DNA of 64,000 nt from NCBI GenBank assembly GCA_965200805.1, contig OZ241384.1:1612001-1676000 (forward strand). Reading direction: 5' to 3'. Below, piece by piece: positions 1-8,474 of the stretch. The notes beneath the pieces were generated by a model, which saw only the letters and a program-made list of their open reading frames with translations, was not told the origin of the DNA and did not search any database. How positions within the stretch are numbered: position 1 is the first letter of the stretch; each line of letters begins with the position of its first letter. Source of the DNA: MPNP01 sp026709725 (GTDB lineage Bacteria > Pseudomonadota > Alphaproteobacteria > Rhodobacterales > Rhodobacteraceae). A program made the position numbers and the translations under genes.

Positions 1-2
1 TG

Positions 3-665
3 GCATCACAAGATCATTTCGGCATCTGGCGGCCCTCGGTCGCAGGCGTACTTCTGGCATCCCGTCAACCCCATTGCTTTCTCCCGAACGCGTTCATTCA
101 GGCAGTGGCGTACCGCGGCGTCTCCATATCACCCCTATCGGAAAGGGCGTACCAGCGTGATGCCCAGGACATCACCGGACCGCTGGACCAGCAAATCAAC
201 CAGGCATGTGCATTTGTCCGCAAGAACATGTGGGTTGCCGCAAGGAAACAGGCGGACGGTGGGCGTCAGGATGTTCCGCAGTATGACATGCTCGCTGTGT
301 TTGAAGCCGTCACGAATGCTGTTGCCCATCGGGACTATTCAATGCCTGGCAGCAAGATTCGGCTTCGATTGTTTGATGATCGCATGGAACTGTTCACGCC
401 GGGTGCTCTGGTGAACACCATGACTCCCGACAGTCTGCCCTACAGGCAGGCTTCCCGCAATGAGACGATTACAAGCCAGCTGGCCCGGTGTCCCGTTGAG
501 CAGGATGGCATCATCAGGGCCCGAACACATATTATGGAGAAGCGGGGCGAGGGCGTGCCGATCATTCTCTCGGAAAGTGAAAAACTCTCGGGAAAACGAC
601 CGCGATACCACCTGATTGACGACTCAGAGCTGCTGCTGACAATTGATGCCGCCGCGGCTGAATAG
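3..665 (+). CDS. ATP-binding (AlbA/Schlafen-type) regulator, 3' part
   Basis: The reading frame is open to the left edge, so this is the C-terminal part of a gene starting outside the window; the GTG at 105 is only an internal codon. The peptide VFEAVTNAVAHRDYS is the N-box of GHKL-type ATP-binding domains that follow AlbA_2 domains in putative DNA-binding regulators of the RecG-like/Schlafen class. Around it are features typical of that family: a 'GPLDQQI' lead-in, an 'RLFDDRMELFTPG' strand and an 'MEKRGEGVP' loop. Such genes are common in mobile and defence islands, matching the restriction genes and IS remnant that follow. The family call is good; the function is only inferred. Confidence 0.7.
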   Translation, partial: ASQDHFGIWRPSVAGVLLASRQPHCFLPNAFIQAVAYRGVSISPLSERAYQRDAQDITGPLDQQINQACAFVRKNMWVAARKQADGGRQDVPQYDMLAVFEAVTNAVAHRDYSMPGSKIRLRLFDDRMELFTPGALVNTMTPDSLPYRQASRNETITSQLARCPVEQDGIIRARTHIMEKRGEGVPIILSESEKLSGKRPRYHLIDDSELLLTIDAAAAE

Positions 666-699
666 GGGATAACCACCAAAGCGCCAAGGGCACTGACTT

Positions 700-929
700 G
701 AAATCATTCGGGAATCCTGACTGGCAGAGCCCGCGCTTTGCCAGTCAGCCAATCGCGCTGACGTCACCATTCCTGGCATTTGCCAACACCTTGCGCATAC
801 ACAAATCATCAAACCTTTCCTGTTCGCTCAGAATAACGGCGCGAACATGTCATGTCGCTGGTTTTGGACCATCGCACCCGTTGGTGATCTCTTCAATTGG
901 TTTGCCCTGCATGAATGAGCACAACATCC
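700..929 (-). pseudogene. decayed coding remnant, unknown
   Basis: No intact gene lies between 666 and 1385. Read on the minus strand, one frame gives a protein-like stretch: MQGKPIEEITNGCDGPKPAT, then a TGA, then VILSEQERFDDLCMRKVLAN followed by ARNGDVSAIG, a second TGA and LAKRGL. The composition and continuity across the two stops suggest a dead small gene, but I do not recognise the family. The rest of 930-1385 shows nothing I can support. Confidence 0.25.
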
Positions 930-1385
930 ACCTGATCGTGCCGTAAACTCTTTGAATTTGGCCGGTCTTTCAGATCATGAAAGAATCCTGTCGAGATGTC
1001 CAGGCCCAATCAAACACTGTAGAAGCTCTGCGTAACCTTCACGGATATCCGGTGCTTCCTGTATGACCCATTGAGATTCAAGATGGCTAGGATTATTGCT
1101 CAATATTGTTAACGCTGTTCCAATTGCAGGAATTTTTGCTTCAGATTGTGTATTCTGGGGCAAATATCATGCCTTTCGGCAAAGGCGATTCAAGACTGGT
1201 GTCGCAATTCCCGATACTCCATTGGTTGTCGAGGCCTTCACTTTCCGAGTCGCGCAGCAAATATTTGAAGGTTCCATAAAAGTTTGAGAGAGTGCATTGA
1301 CAATTTGACAATTACAAAAAATCACCATAAATGGTTTGTAACAATTAGAGGTAGATTAAGGCACAGAAAGCCCCTGAGAAACACT

Positions 1386-1720
1386 ATCACCAGACCATCA
1401 GTCTTATGCAAATGATGCACAAATTCCCCAATGACGAAACAGCCCGCATCCGGGTTGAGTCGATTGCCACGACCGATGGCCCGCGCTGTCCGTATTGCGG
1501 GACAGGCAGTGTATTGGCAGGCACCAAGCGTAATTCCATAACATACAAGTGCCGGGTGTGTACCGATAAGCCCCGGTTTGGCCTCAAGACCGGACGCGGG
1601 ATCAGGGATCACAAGACTAATCCTGTTGCTATGAGTGCTGCCCAATCAACAAAAGGGGACATGTTAAAAGGATTTATCCAAGGCATTGTCGAATCACCAG
1701 ACCATCAGTCTTATGCAAAT
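1386..1720 (+). repeat. 28-bp direct repeat flanking an IS remnant segment
   Basis: An identical 28-base sequence (beginning atcaccagaccatcag) occurs at 1386-1413 and 1693-1720, about 307 bp apart. The first copy contains the apparent start of the transposase remnant; the second lies at the point where the remnant changes reading frame. A duplication or a deletion/recombination inside the dead IS would explain it. Confidence 0.8.
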
Positions 1721-2058
1721 CGAAGAATACCAATGAACACAAACCCTATGAAGGCATTGAGGGCTACCAAAACGATTCTGTGAACCACTCCACAGGAGAA
1801 TATGCATGGGACGGTATGATCCCCACAAATGGCATTGAATCCTTCCTTATGTTCAAGCGTACGCGCAAGGGGGTACACCAAAAGATGTCCCCGAAGCATT
1901 TGCGGCGGCACCTGGATGAGTTTTCGGGTCGCCACAACATACGGGAGGGCGATACGGTCCAACAATTGAACCTGATGGTGCATTTGATGAAGGGCAAGTG
2001 CCTGACCTGCTGGATGCTCAAGGCGGATAATGGTTTCGACAGCGGGGTGCTGTCATGA
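1406..2058 (+). pseudogene. IS1595-family transposase remnant
   Basis: The remnant is in two frames. The first part carries the N-terminal zinc ribbon of IS1595-type transposases (CPYCGTGSVLAG...YKCRVC). The second, in another frame from about 1720, reads NEHKPYEGIEGYQNDSVNHS, then TNGIESF and SPKHLRRHLDEFSGRHN, which are the C-terminal catalytic-core motifs of the same family. The central third, including the first catalytic aspartates, is missing, so it cannot be active. Its final TGA overlaps the ATG of the methyltransferase at 2055. It is a different, more decayed element than the intact transposase at 55525. Confidence 0.75.
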
Positions 2059-2942
2059 CGGTTCATGCCCCTATGTCTCACGCAGACTTCCCAACCTCTC
2101 GCATTCCAGTTGTCAATGTTGCCAGCGTGCCACAACGCAGTCCGCTCCGTTACCCTGGCGGCAAAACATGGTTGATACCGCACATTCGTGAATGGCTAAA
2201 GCATACCAAATCTGAAATCCTGATTGAGCCCTTTGCGGGCGGAGCAGTTGTTTCACTGACATCTGTCATGGAGAAATTGACCGATTTTGCAGTGATGATA
2301 GAAATTGATCGTGATGTTGCCGCATTCTGGAGATCCGCTCTGGAAAGTGGCCCCACCCTTCAGGAGTGGATAAGTCAGTTCGAACCAACTCTTGAACGCC
2401 TGCAAGAAATTGAGAAATCACCGCCAGAGAATGTGACCAAACACGGTTTCAGAACGCTGGTTTTGAATCGGACTCGTAGAGGTGGTGTCTTGGCCAGCGG
2501 GGCTTCGTTTTGTAGAACGGGTGAAAATGGCAAGGGTATCCAGTCGCGCTGGTATCCCGAAACTTTGGCGAGTCGCATTGCAAAAATCCGTGAATATTCT
2601 GATCGTCTTTCCTTCGTCGAGGGTGATTGTATGAAGCTTTTACCAATCTTGTTGCGGGGATGGGGTCGAGACGCTGCTGTTTTCATTGATCCGCCGTATA
2701 CGGCAGCGGGCGGCAAGAAGGCGGGGTCACGACTTTATAACCATTCAATTATAGATCATGCCGCATTGTTCAGAATGCTTGCGAACAGCAACTCAAATTT
2801 CCTGATGACCTACGATGCCGCTCCTGAAATTGTTGAGTTGGTGCAGAGGCACAAATTTTTTGCAGCCACTCTGTCAATGAAGAACGGTCACCATAACCGG
2901 ATTGCTGAACTGGTCATAACGTCTGAACCATTATTCGCATGA
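2055..2942 (+). CDS. D12-class (Dam-like) adenine-N6 DNA methyltransferase
   Basis: This 295-residue protein has the D12/alpha-class methyltransferase layout. SPLRYPGGKTW (about residues 29-39) and IEPFAGGAVVSL (about 58-69) form the S-adenosylmethionine site, and FIDPPYTAAGG near residue 213 is the catalytic DPPY motif of adenine-N6 enzymes. Its stop overlaps the start of the next gene by ATGA, so the two are translationally coupled. The neighbour is a NotI-family endonuclease, so its likely role is protecting the host at that enzyme's site. The first 25 residues are not conserved, and ATG 2073 is a possible alternative start. The sequence specificity cannot be read from the gene. Confidence 0.88.
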   Translation: MTVHAPMSHADFPTSRIPVVNVASVPQRSPLRYPGGKTWLIPHIREWLKHTKSEILIEPFAGGAVVSLTSVMEKLTDFAVMIEIDRDVAAFWRSALESGPTLQEWISQFEPTLERLQEIEKSPPENVTKHGFRTLVLNRTRRGGVLASGASFCRTGENGKGIQSRWYPETLASRIAKIREYSDRLSFVEGDCMKLLPILLRGWGRDAAVFIDPPYTAAGGKKAGSRLYNHSIIDHAALFRMLANSNSNFLMTYDAAPEIVELVQRHKFFAATLSMKNGHHNRIAELVITSEPLFA

Positions 2943-3652
2943 TTTCCAGATATGCCATTGCTGAATGGTTTGGGCGGTCATTTGAACATTTGCCTGTGGA
3001 AGAGCGGCAAAGTTTGGCCAGGTGTGCCCTGAAACTTGCTCCGGCACCCCCATGCCCATTTCAGCACGATATGCCCATGTGCAGCAAACGGGGCGGTGTC
3101 TGCTCGATCAAGCTGGGTGAACAACCACCGGTTATCACTTGTCCACGACGATTCAGCGAAGGTGATTTGCTGCCGTCATGGCTGGCACGGATTGTTGGTT
3201 TCCCGGATGTATATTTGGCCACTGAAGTTCCATTCATGCGATCACCGTCCACAGGTCGGGCGGCAGGTCGGGTCGATTTGGTTGTTGCGCACGACGGTAA
3301 CGCGAGTTCATGGTTTGGCCTGGAAATCCAGGCAGTTTATTTTTCAGGAAACGGGATGCAAGCGGACTTTGAATTGTTGCTTAATAATGCGGATGAAAAA
3401 CCTCCAGATCCCACTGCACTGCGCCGCCCGGATTGGCGTTCGTCCAGTGCAAAACGATTGATGCCACAACTTCAGGTCAAAGGACCGACCCTACGACGAT
3501 GGGGAACCAAGCTTGCTGTTGCTGTTGATCGCCCATTCTTCGAGGCGATTGGCGGGCCTTCAGACAAACCGTCCCAAGATCTGAATGACGGTGATATTGT
3601 TTGGCTTGTACCGAGAATAGATGATAACAATCGGCTTGTTGAAGATCATTGA
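2939..3652 (+). CDS. NotI-family type II restriction endonuclease, C-terminally truncated
   Basis: The 237-residue product resembles the NotI endonuclease family. Four cysteines (39, 48, 55, 68) in the pattern CPF...CSKRGGVC...CPRRF match the iron-binding Cys4 fold next to the NotI nuclease core. D113, followed by E129 and Q131 in FGLEIQAVYFSG, matches the NotI catalytic Asp/Glu-x-Gln set and its EIQ..DF.G context. The gene overlaps the preceding methyltransferase by four bases, the usual tight restriction-modification arrangement. A TGA at 3650-3652 ends the frame, yet the same frame continues with family-like sequence to 3769 (next entry), so the original C-terminal helix region is lost. 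Whether the shortened enzyme is active is unknown. Confidence 0.72.
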   Translation: MISRYAIAEWFGRSFEHLPVEERQSLARCALKLAPAPPCPFQHDMPMCSKRGGVCSIKLGEQPPVITCPRRFSEGDLLPSWLARIVGFPDVYLATEVPFMRSPSTGRAAGRVDLVVAHDGNASSWFGLEIQAVYFSGNGMQADFELLLNNADEKPPDPTALRRPDWRSSSAKRLMPQLQVKGPTLRRWGTKLAVAVDRPFFEAIGGPSDKPSQDLNDGDIVWLVPRIDDNNRLVEDH

Positions 3653-3769
3653 GAAGTTTTGTCGCTTGAAGAATCAAGTGACAAGTTGCTTTCAGCAGAA
3701 ACCATCAAGCGACGGGAATTTGAAAACGCTCTGCGCTCCAAGTTGCAATGGATTGGAAGAACAAGATGA
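3653..3769 (+). pseudogene. detached C-terminal tail of the NotI-family gene
   Basis: Reading on in the same frame past the TGA gives 38 sense codons (EVLSLEESSDKLLSAE, then TIKRREFENALRSKLQWIG) and a second TGA. Its position and hydrophobic pattern match the C-terminal segment of NotI after the conserved beta core. The simplest explanation is a single nonsense mutation in a once longer endonuclease gene. Confidence 0.55.
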
Positions 3770-3936
3770 TCCGGGGCAAGAACCATCCCAAAGTGCACCC
3801 GAGGCCATCAGATCGCCAATCGAGCAAAGCTGAACCGGATGCTGATATCCACGTTGATGCCACGCCAGAAGACCTGATCCGGGCGGCTTCCAGCAGGCTA
3901 AAGTCGTCAAGGACAATGATTCCTAATGATTCCTAA
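3748..3936 (+). CDS. small hypothetical ORF
   Basis: A 62-codon frame overlaps the dead endonuclease tail. Its C-terminal half (DADIHVDATPEDLIRAASSR) looks protein-like, but I do not recognise it and see no convincing ribosome binding site. It may be a real small protein or a remnant of the island. Confidence 0.2.
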   Translation: MDWKNKMIRGKNHPKVHPRPSDRQSSKAEPDADIHVDATPEDLIRAASSRLKSSRTMIPNDS

Positions 3937-4195
3937 AGCCATGTGGTGCTCCCTGGCATTCAGATCCGATGAATGACGAAGTGATCATGCATTGCGAGCC
4001 GGCTGACGGGCTTGCAGATGTCCCCTGCGCTGCTGAGAAGCATGAAGTGCATCGCTCATGGAATCGGTATTGCTCAGGGCGATGGCATGATTCCGGAGGG
4101 CGGTATCCCGGGCTGAACATTCGATGGCGGATACGACTGAATCCGTTGGTTGATTGCTGTTCCCGGGGGAGTCTTGCCGAGGCCTGATATTGGTG

Positions 4196-4223
4196 TTGTG
4201 TCTTGGATGGGATGCAGTATAGA
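4196..4223 (+). promoter_or_regulatory. possible sigma-70 promoter for COX3
   Basis: TTGTGT at 4196-4201 and TATAGA at 4218-4223 are separated by 16 bases, 35 bases before the COX3 start. The stretch 3937-4258 holds no gene I can support, so the COX3 operon probably starts from a promoter here. Confidence 0.35.
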
Positions 4224-4258
4224 ATCCGGGAACGATATGGATACCGGCAGAGGTGATC

Positions 4259-5047
4259 ATGGCACACGCAGAACATGACTATCACATCCTGAATCCGTCG
4301 CTGTGGCCGCTCCTGGGGGCTCTGGGCGGATTTATCATGCTGTTCGGCGCGGTCCTGTTTTTTCATGGACAGGGCCCGTGGCTGATGCTGATGGGGATGG
4401 CTGTGGTGGCCTATGTGATGGTCGCGTGGTGGACCGATGTCGTTCGGGAATCGCATGTGGGGGATCACACGCCGGTGGTCCAGATTGGGCTGCGCTATGG
4501 ATTCATCCTGTTCATCATGTCGGAAATCATGTTCTTTGCCGCATGGTTCTGGACCTTTTTCAAGCACGCCCTCTATCCAATGGAGATGGGATCGGGGGGT
4601 GTCTGGCCGCCGGTTGGAATCGAAACATTTGATCCATGGCATCTGCCGCTGATGAATACGCTTGTCCTTCTGCTGTCGGGGTGCTTTGCCACATGGGCGC
4701 ATCATGCGCTGGTGCACGAAAACAACCGCAAGGACATGATCGATGGCCTGATCGGCGCCATTGTTCTCGGGTGCTTTTTTACGCTGTTGCAGGCCTATGA
4801 ATACAGCCATGCCGCCTTCGGCTTCGCCGGCAATGTCTATGGCGCAACCTTCTTCATGGCAACGGGATTTCATGGTGCGCATGTCATCATCGGCACCATC
4901 TTTCTGGCCGTGTGCCTTGGACGGGCTCTCAGGGGCCATTTCACGCAAACGGACCATATCGGATTCGAAACAGCGGCCTGGTACTGGCATTTTGTCGATG
5001 TCGTCTGGCTGTTCCTCTTCTTCGCTGTCTACATCTGGGGGTCCTAG
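4259..5047 (+). CDS. ctaE: cytochrome c oxidase subunit III
   Basis: This is subunit III of the aa3-type terminal oxidase, a seven-helix inner-membrane protein. Family signatures are clear: WWTDVVRES, the SEIMFFAAWFWTFF helix, GIETFDPWHLPLMNT, ATWAHHAL, and the final WYWHFVDVVWLFLF helix. The ATG at 4259 is preferred over the GTG at 4253 because GCAGAGG lies at the right distance. SURF1, needed for heme insertion into subunit I, follows after 58 bases. In many alphaproteobacteria ctaG and the subunit I and II genes lie upstream and a DUF983 gene sits between COX3 and SURF1. Here a restriction/IS island lies upstream and the DUF983 gene is absent. Confidence 0.96.
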   Translation: MAHAEHDYHILNPSLWPLLGALGGFIMLFGAVLFFHGQGPWLMLMGMAVVAYVMVAWWTDVVRESHVGDHTPVVQIGLRYGFILFIMSEIMFFAAWFWTFFKHALYPMEMGSGGVWPPVGIETFDPWHLPLMNTLVLLLSGCFATWAHHALVHENNRKDMIDGLIGAIVLGCFFTLLQAYEYSHAAFGFAGNVYGATFFMATGFHGAHVIIGTIFLAVCLGRALRGHFTQTDHIGFETAAWYWHFVDVVWLFLFFAVYIWGS

Positions 5048-5105
5048 GATCCCGATCCCCGCCTGAAGACTCTGTCCCGACGGGTGCGGGCCGGTACCGG
5101 ATGGG

Positions 5106-5786
5106 ATGATGCGGCGATACCACCTGATTTTCCCACTCTGTCTCGGCGTGCTGGGCTTTGCCCTCCTGACGGGTCTTGGCCTGTGGCAGTTGCAGCGACT
5201 GGCGTGGAAGGACGCGATCATCACCGACATTGAGCGGGCGCTGGACGCCGCGCCCGTTGCCATGCCCGCGGTGCCGGATCCGGATGTCCATCAGTATCTG
5301 GCGGTTGATGTGAGGGGGTCGCTGACCGGGGAGGGGGTCCGGGTCCTGACCAGCAGACAGGAAGCGGGTCCCGGGTATCGCGTGATTGCAGTGCTGGAGA
5401 CGGAAGGGCGTCGTCTCCTGGCCGATCTCGGGTTTCGGGCAGAGAGTGAGCAGGTGCAGCTGGTGACGGGGGAGCCAATCCGGATTGTGGGAAATGTGCA
5501 CTGGCCTGATGAACACGATCCCCTGTTTACACCGGATCCTGAGGGTGATTTGTGGTTTGCACGGGATGTCCCGGTGATGGCGGCAGTGCTCGGCGTCGAG
5601 CCGGTGCTGGTTGTGCGCAGGACAAGTGAGCCGGATGTGGACGGGGTGGCGGCATGGCCGGTCGATGTCAGCGGCATTCGCAACACCCACCTTGAATACG
5701 CGATCACCTGGTTTGGACTTGCAGCCGTATGGTTGCTGATGACGGGGTTCTGGCTGCACAGGCTCAGATGGGGGCGGGCGGCATGA
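5106..5786 (+). CDS. SURF1 family cytochrome oxidase biogenesis protein
   Basis: The 226-residue protein has the SURF1 topology: an N-terminal membrane helix (FPLCLGVLGFALLTGLGLWQ), a periplasmic domain and a C-terminal helix (WFGLAAVWLLMTGFW). The LGLWQLQRLAWK motif after the first helix and NTHLEYAITWFGLA before the last are SURF1 hallmarks. SURF1 assists heme a insertion into oxidase subunit I, consistent with COX3 just upstream. Its TGA overlaps the ATG of threonine synthase (ATGA). Confidence 0.92.
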   Translation: MMRRYHLIFPLCLGVLGFALLTGLGLWQLQRLAWKDAIITDIERALDAAPVAMPAVPDPDVHQYLAVDVRGSLTGEGVRVLTSRQEAGPGYRVIAVLETEGRRLLADLGFRAESEQVQLVTGEPIRIVGNVHWPDEHDPLFTPDPEGDLWFARDVPVMAAVLGVEPVLVVRRTSEPDVDGVAAWPVDVSGIRNTHLEYAITWFGLAAVWLLMTGFWLHRLRWGRAA

Positions 5787-7174
5787 ATGTGACCTATCGC
5801 TCAACCCGGGGGCGGGCACCGGACGTTGACTTTGAGGGTGTCCTGCTCTCGGGTCTGGCCCGGGACGGGGGTCTCTATGTTCCGGTGAAATGGCCGCAGT
5901 TTGACGGGGCCGCAATTCGGGCGATGCGCGGGCAGTCCTATGAGAGGATTGCCTGCCGTGTCCTGGAGCCGTTTGTCGGATCGGGTTTTGATGCGGCGGA
6001 ACTCGGGACGCTGGTGGAGAGTGCCTATGCCGGGTTTGCCAGTCCTGAGCGTTGCCCGCTTGCGGAGCTTGATCAGGGTCTTTTTCTGCTGGAGCTTCAT
6101 CATGGACCGACGCTGGCCTTCAAGGATTTTGCGCTCTCCCTGGTCGCACGCATGTTCAATGCCGTGCTTGCGTCCCGTGGTGAACGCGTGGTCATTCTGG
6201 GAGCAACCAGCGGGGATACAGGATCGGCGGCAATTGACGCATTCCGGGGTCTGCCGGCTGTTGAGGTCGTGATCCTCTATCCGGAGGGGCGGGTCTCGGA
6301 AATCCAGCGCCGCCAGATGACAACGCCGGAAGAGCGGAATGTGCACGCGGTTCCGGTGCAGGGGGATTTTGATGTCTGCCAGGCAATCGTCAAGAGCCTC
6401 TTCAACGATCTCCCGTTCCGTGATCGCCACCGGCTGGCCGCAGTCAATTCGATCAACTGGGCCCGCATTGTTGCCCAGATGGCGTATTATTTTGCAGCGG
6501 TGGTTCGGCTTGATGCGTTTGAGAGAAAGGTTTCGTTTGTCGTGCCAACGGGAAACTTTGGCGACATTTATGCGGGCTATGCTGCCAGGCAGTGCGGTCT
6601 GCCAATCGAAGCGTTGCATATTGCCACCAACCGGAATGATATCCTGTGTCGGGTTCTGGCAACGGGGTCGTATTGCCCCGATGCTGTGCATGCGACGATG
6701 AGCCCCTCCATGGATATCCAGGTCAGCTCCAATTTTGAACGGGCCCTTTTTGCGGCATGCGGGGAGGATGGCGAGAGGGTTCGTGGCCTGATGGCCCGAC
6801 TCGCGGATGGCGGGTTCGCGCTTGATGGCGCGGAGGTTGCCTCCCTGCGGGAAGACTTTCAGGCGGGGCGTTGTGGTGAGGATGAGACGCTGAGCGAGAT
6901 TGCCGGGGTCTGGCGGGAGCGCGGGGTGATGCTGTGTCCGCATTCAGCTGTGGGTGTGCATGTGGCCCGACGGGTGGCCGGGGATGGCCCGGTTGTGGCA
7001 CTGGCGACTGCGCATCCAGCCAAGTTTCCCGAGGCTGTCGGCGCGGCATGTGGTGAAACGCCGGCGATACCGGACCGCCTGCAGACTGTTCTTGATCGCA
7101 ATGAACGGTCTGTGCCCTGTATGGCGGGGCTGGAGGATGTCCGGCGGTTTATTGAGGAGTTGAAGGCACAATGA
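5783..7174 (+). CDS. thrC: threonine synthase
   Basis: A PLP enzyme converting O-phosphohomoserine to threonine. LHHGPTLAFKDFALSL contains the PLP lysine (about K114), LGATSGDTGSAAI binds the phosphate, and VPTGNFGDIYAGY and the SPSMDIQVSSNFER block are typical of the longer bacterial ThrC branch. The length of 463 residues fits. I chose ATG 5783, overlapping the SURF1 stop, rather than the longer frame reaching back to 5729, because conservation begins with MNVTYRSTRG. It overlaps the peptidase gene by four bases. Confidence 0.96.
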   Translation: MNVTYRSTRGRAPDVDFEGVLLSGLARDGGLYVPVKWPQFDGAAIRAMRGQSYERIACRVLEPFVGSGFDAAELGTLVESAYAGFASPERCPLAELDQGLFLLELHHGPTLAFKDFALSLVARMFNAVLASRGERVVILGATSGDTGSAAIDAFRGLPAVEVVILYPEGRVSEIQRRQMTTPEERNVHAVPVQGDFDVCQAIVKSLFNDLPFRDRHRLAAVNSINWARIVAQMAYYFAAVVRLDAFERKVSFVVPTGNFGDIYAGYAARQCGLPIEALHIATNRNDILCRVLATGSYCPDAVHATMSPSMDIQVSSNFERALFAACGEDGERVRGLMARLADGGFALDGAEVASLREDFQAGRCGEDETLSEIAGVWRERGVMLCPHSAVGVHVARRVAGDGPVVALATAHPAKFPEAVGAACGETPAIPDRLQTVLDRNERSVPCMAGLEDVRRFIEELKAQ

Positions 7175-8448
7175 ATGCTGTTGTCTCCCGTCTGGCGAAT
7201 GGATTTACCGTGGCAACCGATACCATGCCGGGTCTGAAGTCGGTGGCGATTGCACTGTATGTGAAGGCCGGTAGCCGCAACGAACGGCCTGAGCAGAACG
7301 GAATCGCACATTTTCTTGAGCATATGGCATTCAAGGGCACAACGACACGGTCGGCTTCGGACATTGCAAGGACAATCGAGGATGCCGGCGGTTCGCTCAA
7401 TGCCTATACGAGTCGGGATCGCACCGCCTACACGGTCCGCATTCTCTCCGAGGATACGGCCCTTGCGATTGAACTGCTGGCCGACATCGTTCTGAATTCA
7501 ACATTTGCCGCCGAGGAAATCGAGCGGGAACGCAAGGTGATCGTGAATGAGATTCACCAGTATCGGGATTATCCTGAAGAGATGGTCATGGAGGCATTGC
7601 AGCGCATGCTCTACCCCGATCAGGCGTTCGGACGGCCCGTCATTGGCACACTGGAGCATGTGCGGGGTTTCGGCCGCGGGGATCTGCAGGGATTCATCGA
7701 AGAGCACTATCAACCGGCCAACATGATTCTGGTGGCCGCCGGTGATGTGGATCATGCCCGCCTTCTGGATCTTGCCCGTGGGCATTTCGGTCATCTTGAC
7801 GGCGTGCCCGTCCCCCCGAGCGAGGCACCGCATTTTGCGGGCGGCGAGTCGCGTCAGGCGAAACGGGTGGAACAAACACAGTTTGTGCTGGCTTTTGAGG
7901 CGCCGAAACTCCGGTCCGAGATGGAAATTCCGGCACTGGCCTGGTCGGTCATCATGGGATACGGCAGCTCGTCACGGCTCTTTGATGAGGTGCGGGAAAA
8001 ACGCGGGCTCTGCTATTCGATCTCGGCGGGATACATGCCGGCACTGGAGACGGGGACGATGATCATTCATGCCGCAACGCGCAGGGAAGACCTCAGGGAA
8101 CTGGCTGAGTGCTGTATTGATGAAATCCGCCGATCGGCGATGGATCTTGATGAGGAGGAGATCCGCCGGGCCCGGACGCAGGTCCGTGTGGGGATTCTGA
8201 TGGGTTATGAGTCACCCTTCAATCGGGTTGAGCGGGCGGGGGGAATGATCGCGAGTTTCGACAGGATCGAAACGATCGAGGAGACCAACGAGCGATTCCA
8301 GGCGGTTACGCGGGATCAGATCGAGACCTATGTCCGGGACATGATCTGCAATCGTGATCTCTCTGTCGCTCTCTACGGTCCGCTTGGACGGGCACCAAGG
8401 CGCGCAGCCCTGCAGGCACGGCTGAGGGCAGGGCCCTGCTGGGATTAG
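7171..8448 (+). CDS. M16 family zinc peptidase (mitochondrial processing peptidase-like)
   Basis: A 425-residue M16B peptidase. The inverted zinc motif HFLEH (residues 47-51) and the distal glutamate of RKVIVNEI (about E127) form the metal site, and GLCYSISAGYMPALETG in the C-terminal half is also typical. Alphaproteobacterial members are the closest bacterial relatives of the mitochondrial processing peptidase beta subunit and usually follow thrC, as here. Start and stop overlap or abut the neighbours, indicating one transcript. The natural substrate is not known from the sequence. Confidence 0.93.
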   Translation: MNAVVSRLANGFTVATDTMPGLKSVAIALYVKAGSRNERPEQNGIAHFLEHMAFKGTTTRSASDIARTIEDAGGSLNAYTSRDRTAYTVRILSEDTALAIELLADIVLNSTFAAEEIERERKVIVNEIHQYRDYPEEMVMEALQRMLYPDQAFGRPVIGTLEHVRGFGRGDLQGFIEEHYQPANMILVAAGDVDHARLLDLARGHFGHLDGVPVPPSEAPHFAGGESRQAKRVEQTQFVLAFEAPKLRSEMEIPALAWSVIMGYGSSSRLFDEVREKRGLCYSISAGYMPALETGTMIIHAATRREDLRELAECCIDEIRRSAMDLDEEEIRRARTQVRVGILMGYESPFNRVERAGGMIASFDRIETIEETNERFQAVTRDQIETYVRDMICNRDLSVALYGPLGRAPRRAALQARLRAGPCWD

Positions 8449-8474
8449 GGCAGCCAAAGATCACAACCGAACGG

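Noticed and set aside
700..3769. TGA codons inside protein-like frames as evidence that TGA encodes tryptophan
   Set aside because: Many intact genes here end with TGA in overlapping ATGA junctions (SURF1-thrC, thrC-M16, lysC-ptsP, the ABC operon), and tryptophan is encoded by TGG throughout, so the code is standard and the stops are mutations.
3923..5263. Long minus-strand frames opposite COX3, SURF1 and thrC
   Set aside because: They mirror well-conserved plus-strand genes, have no recognisable domains and show the composition expected of antisense reading.
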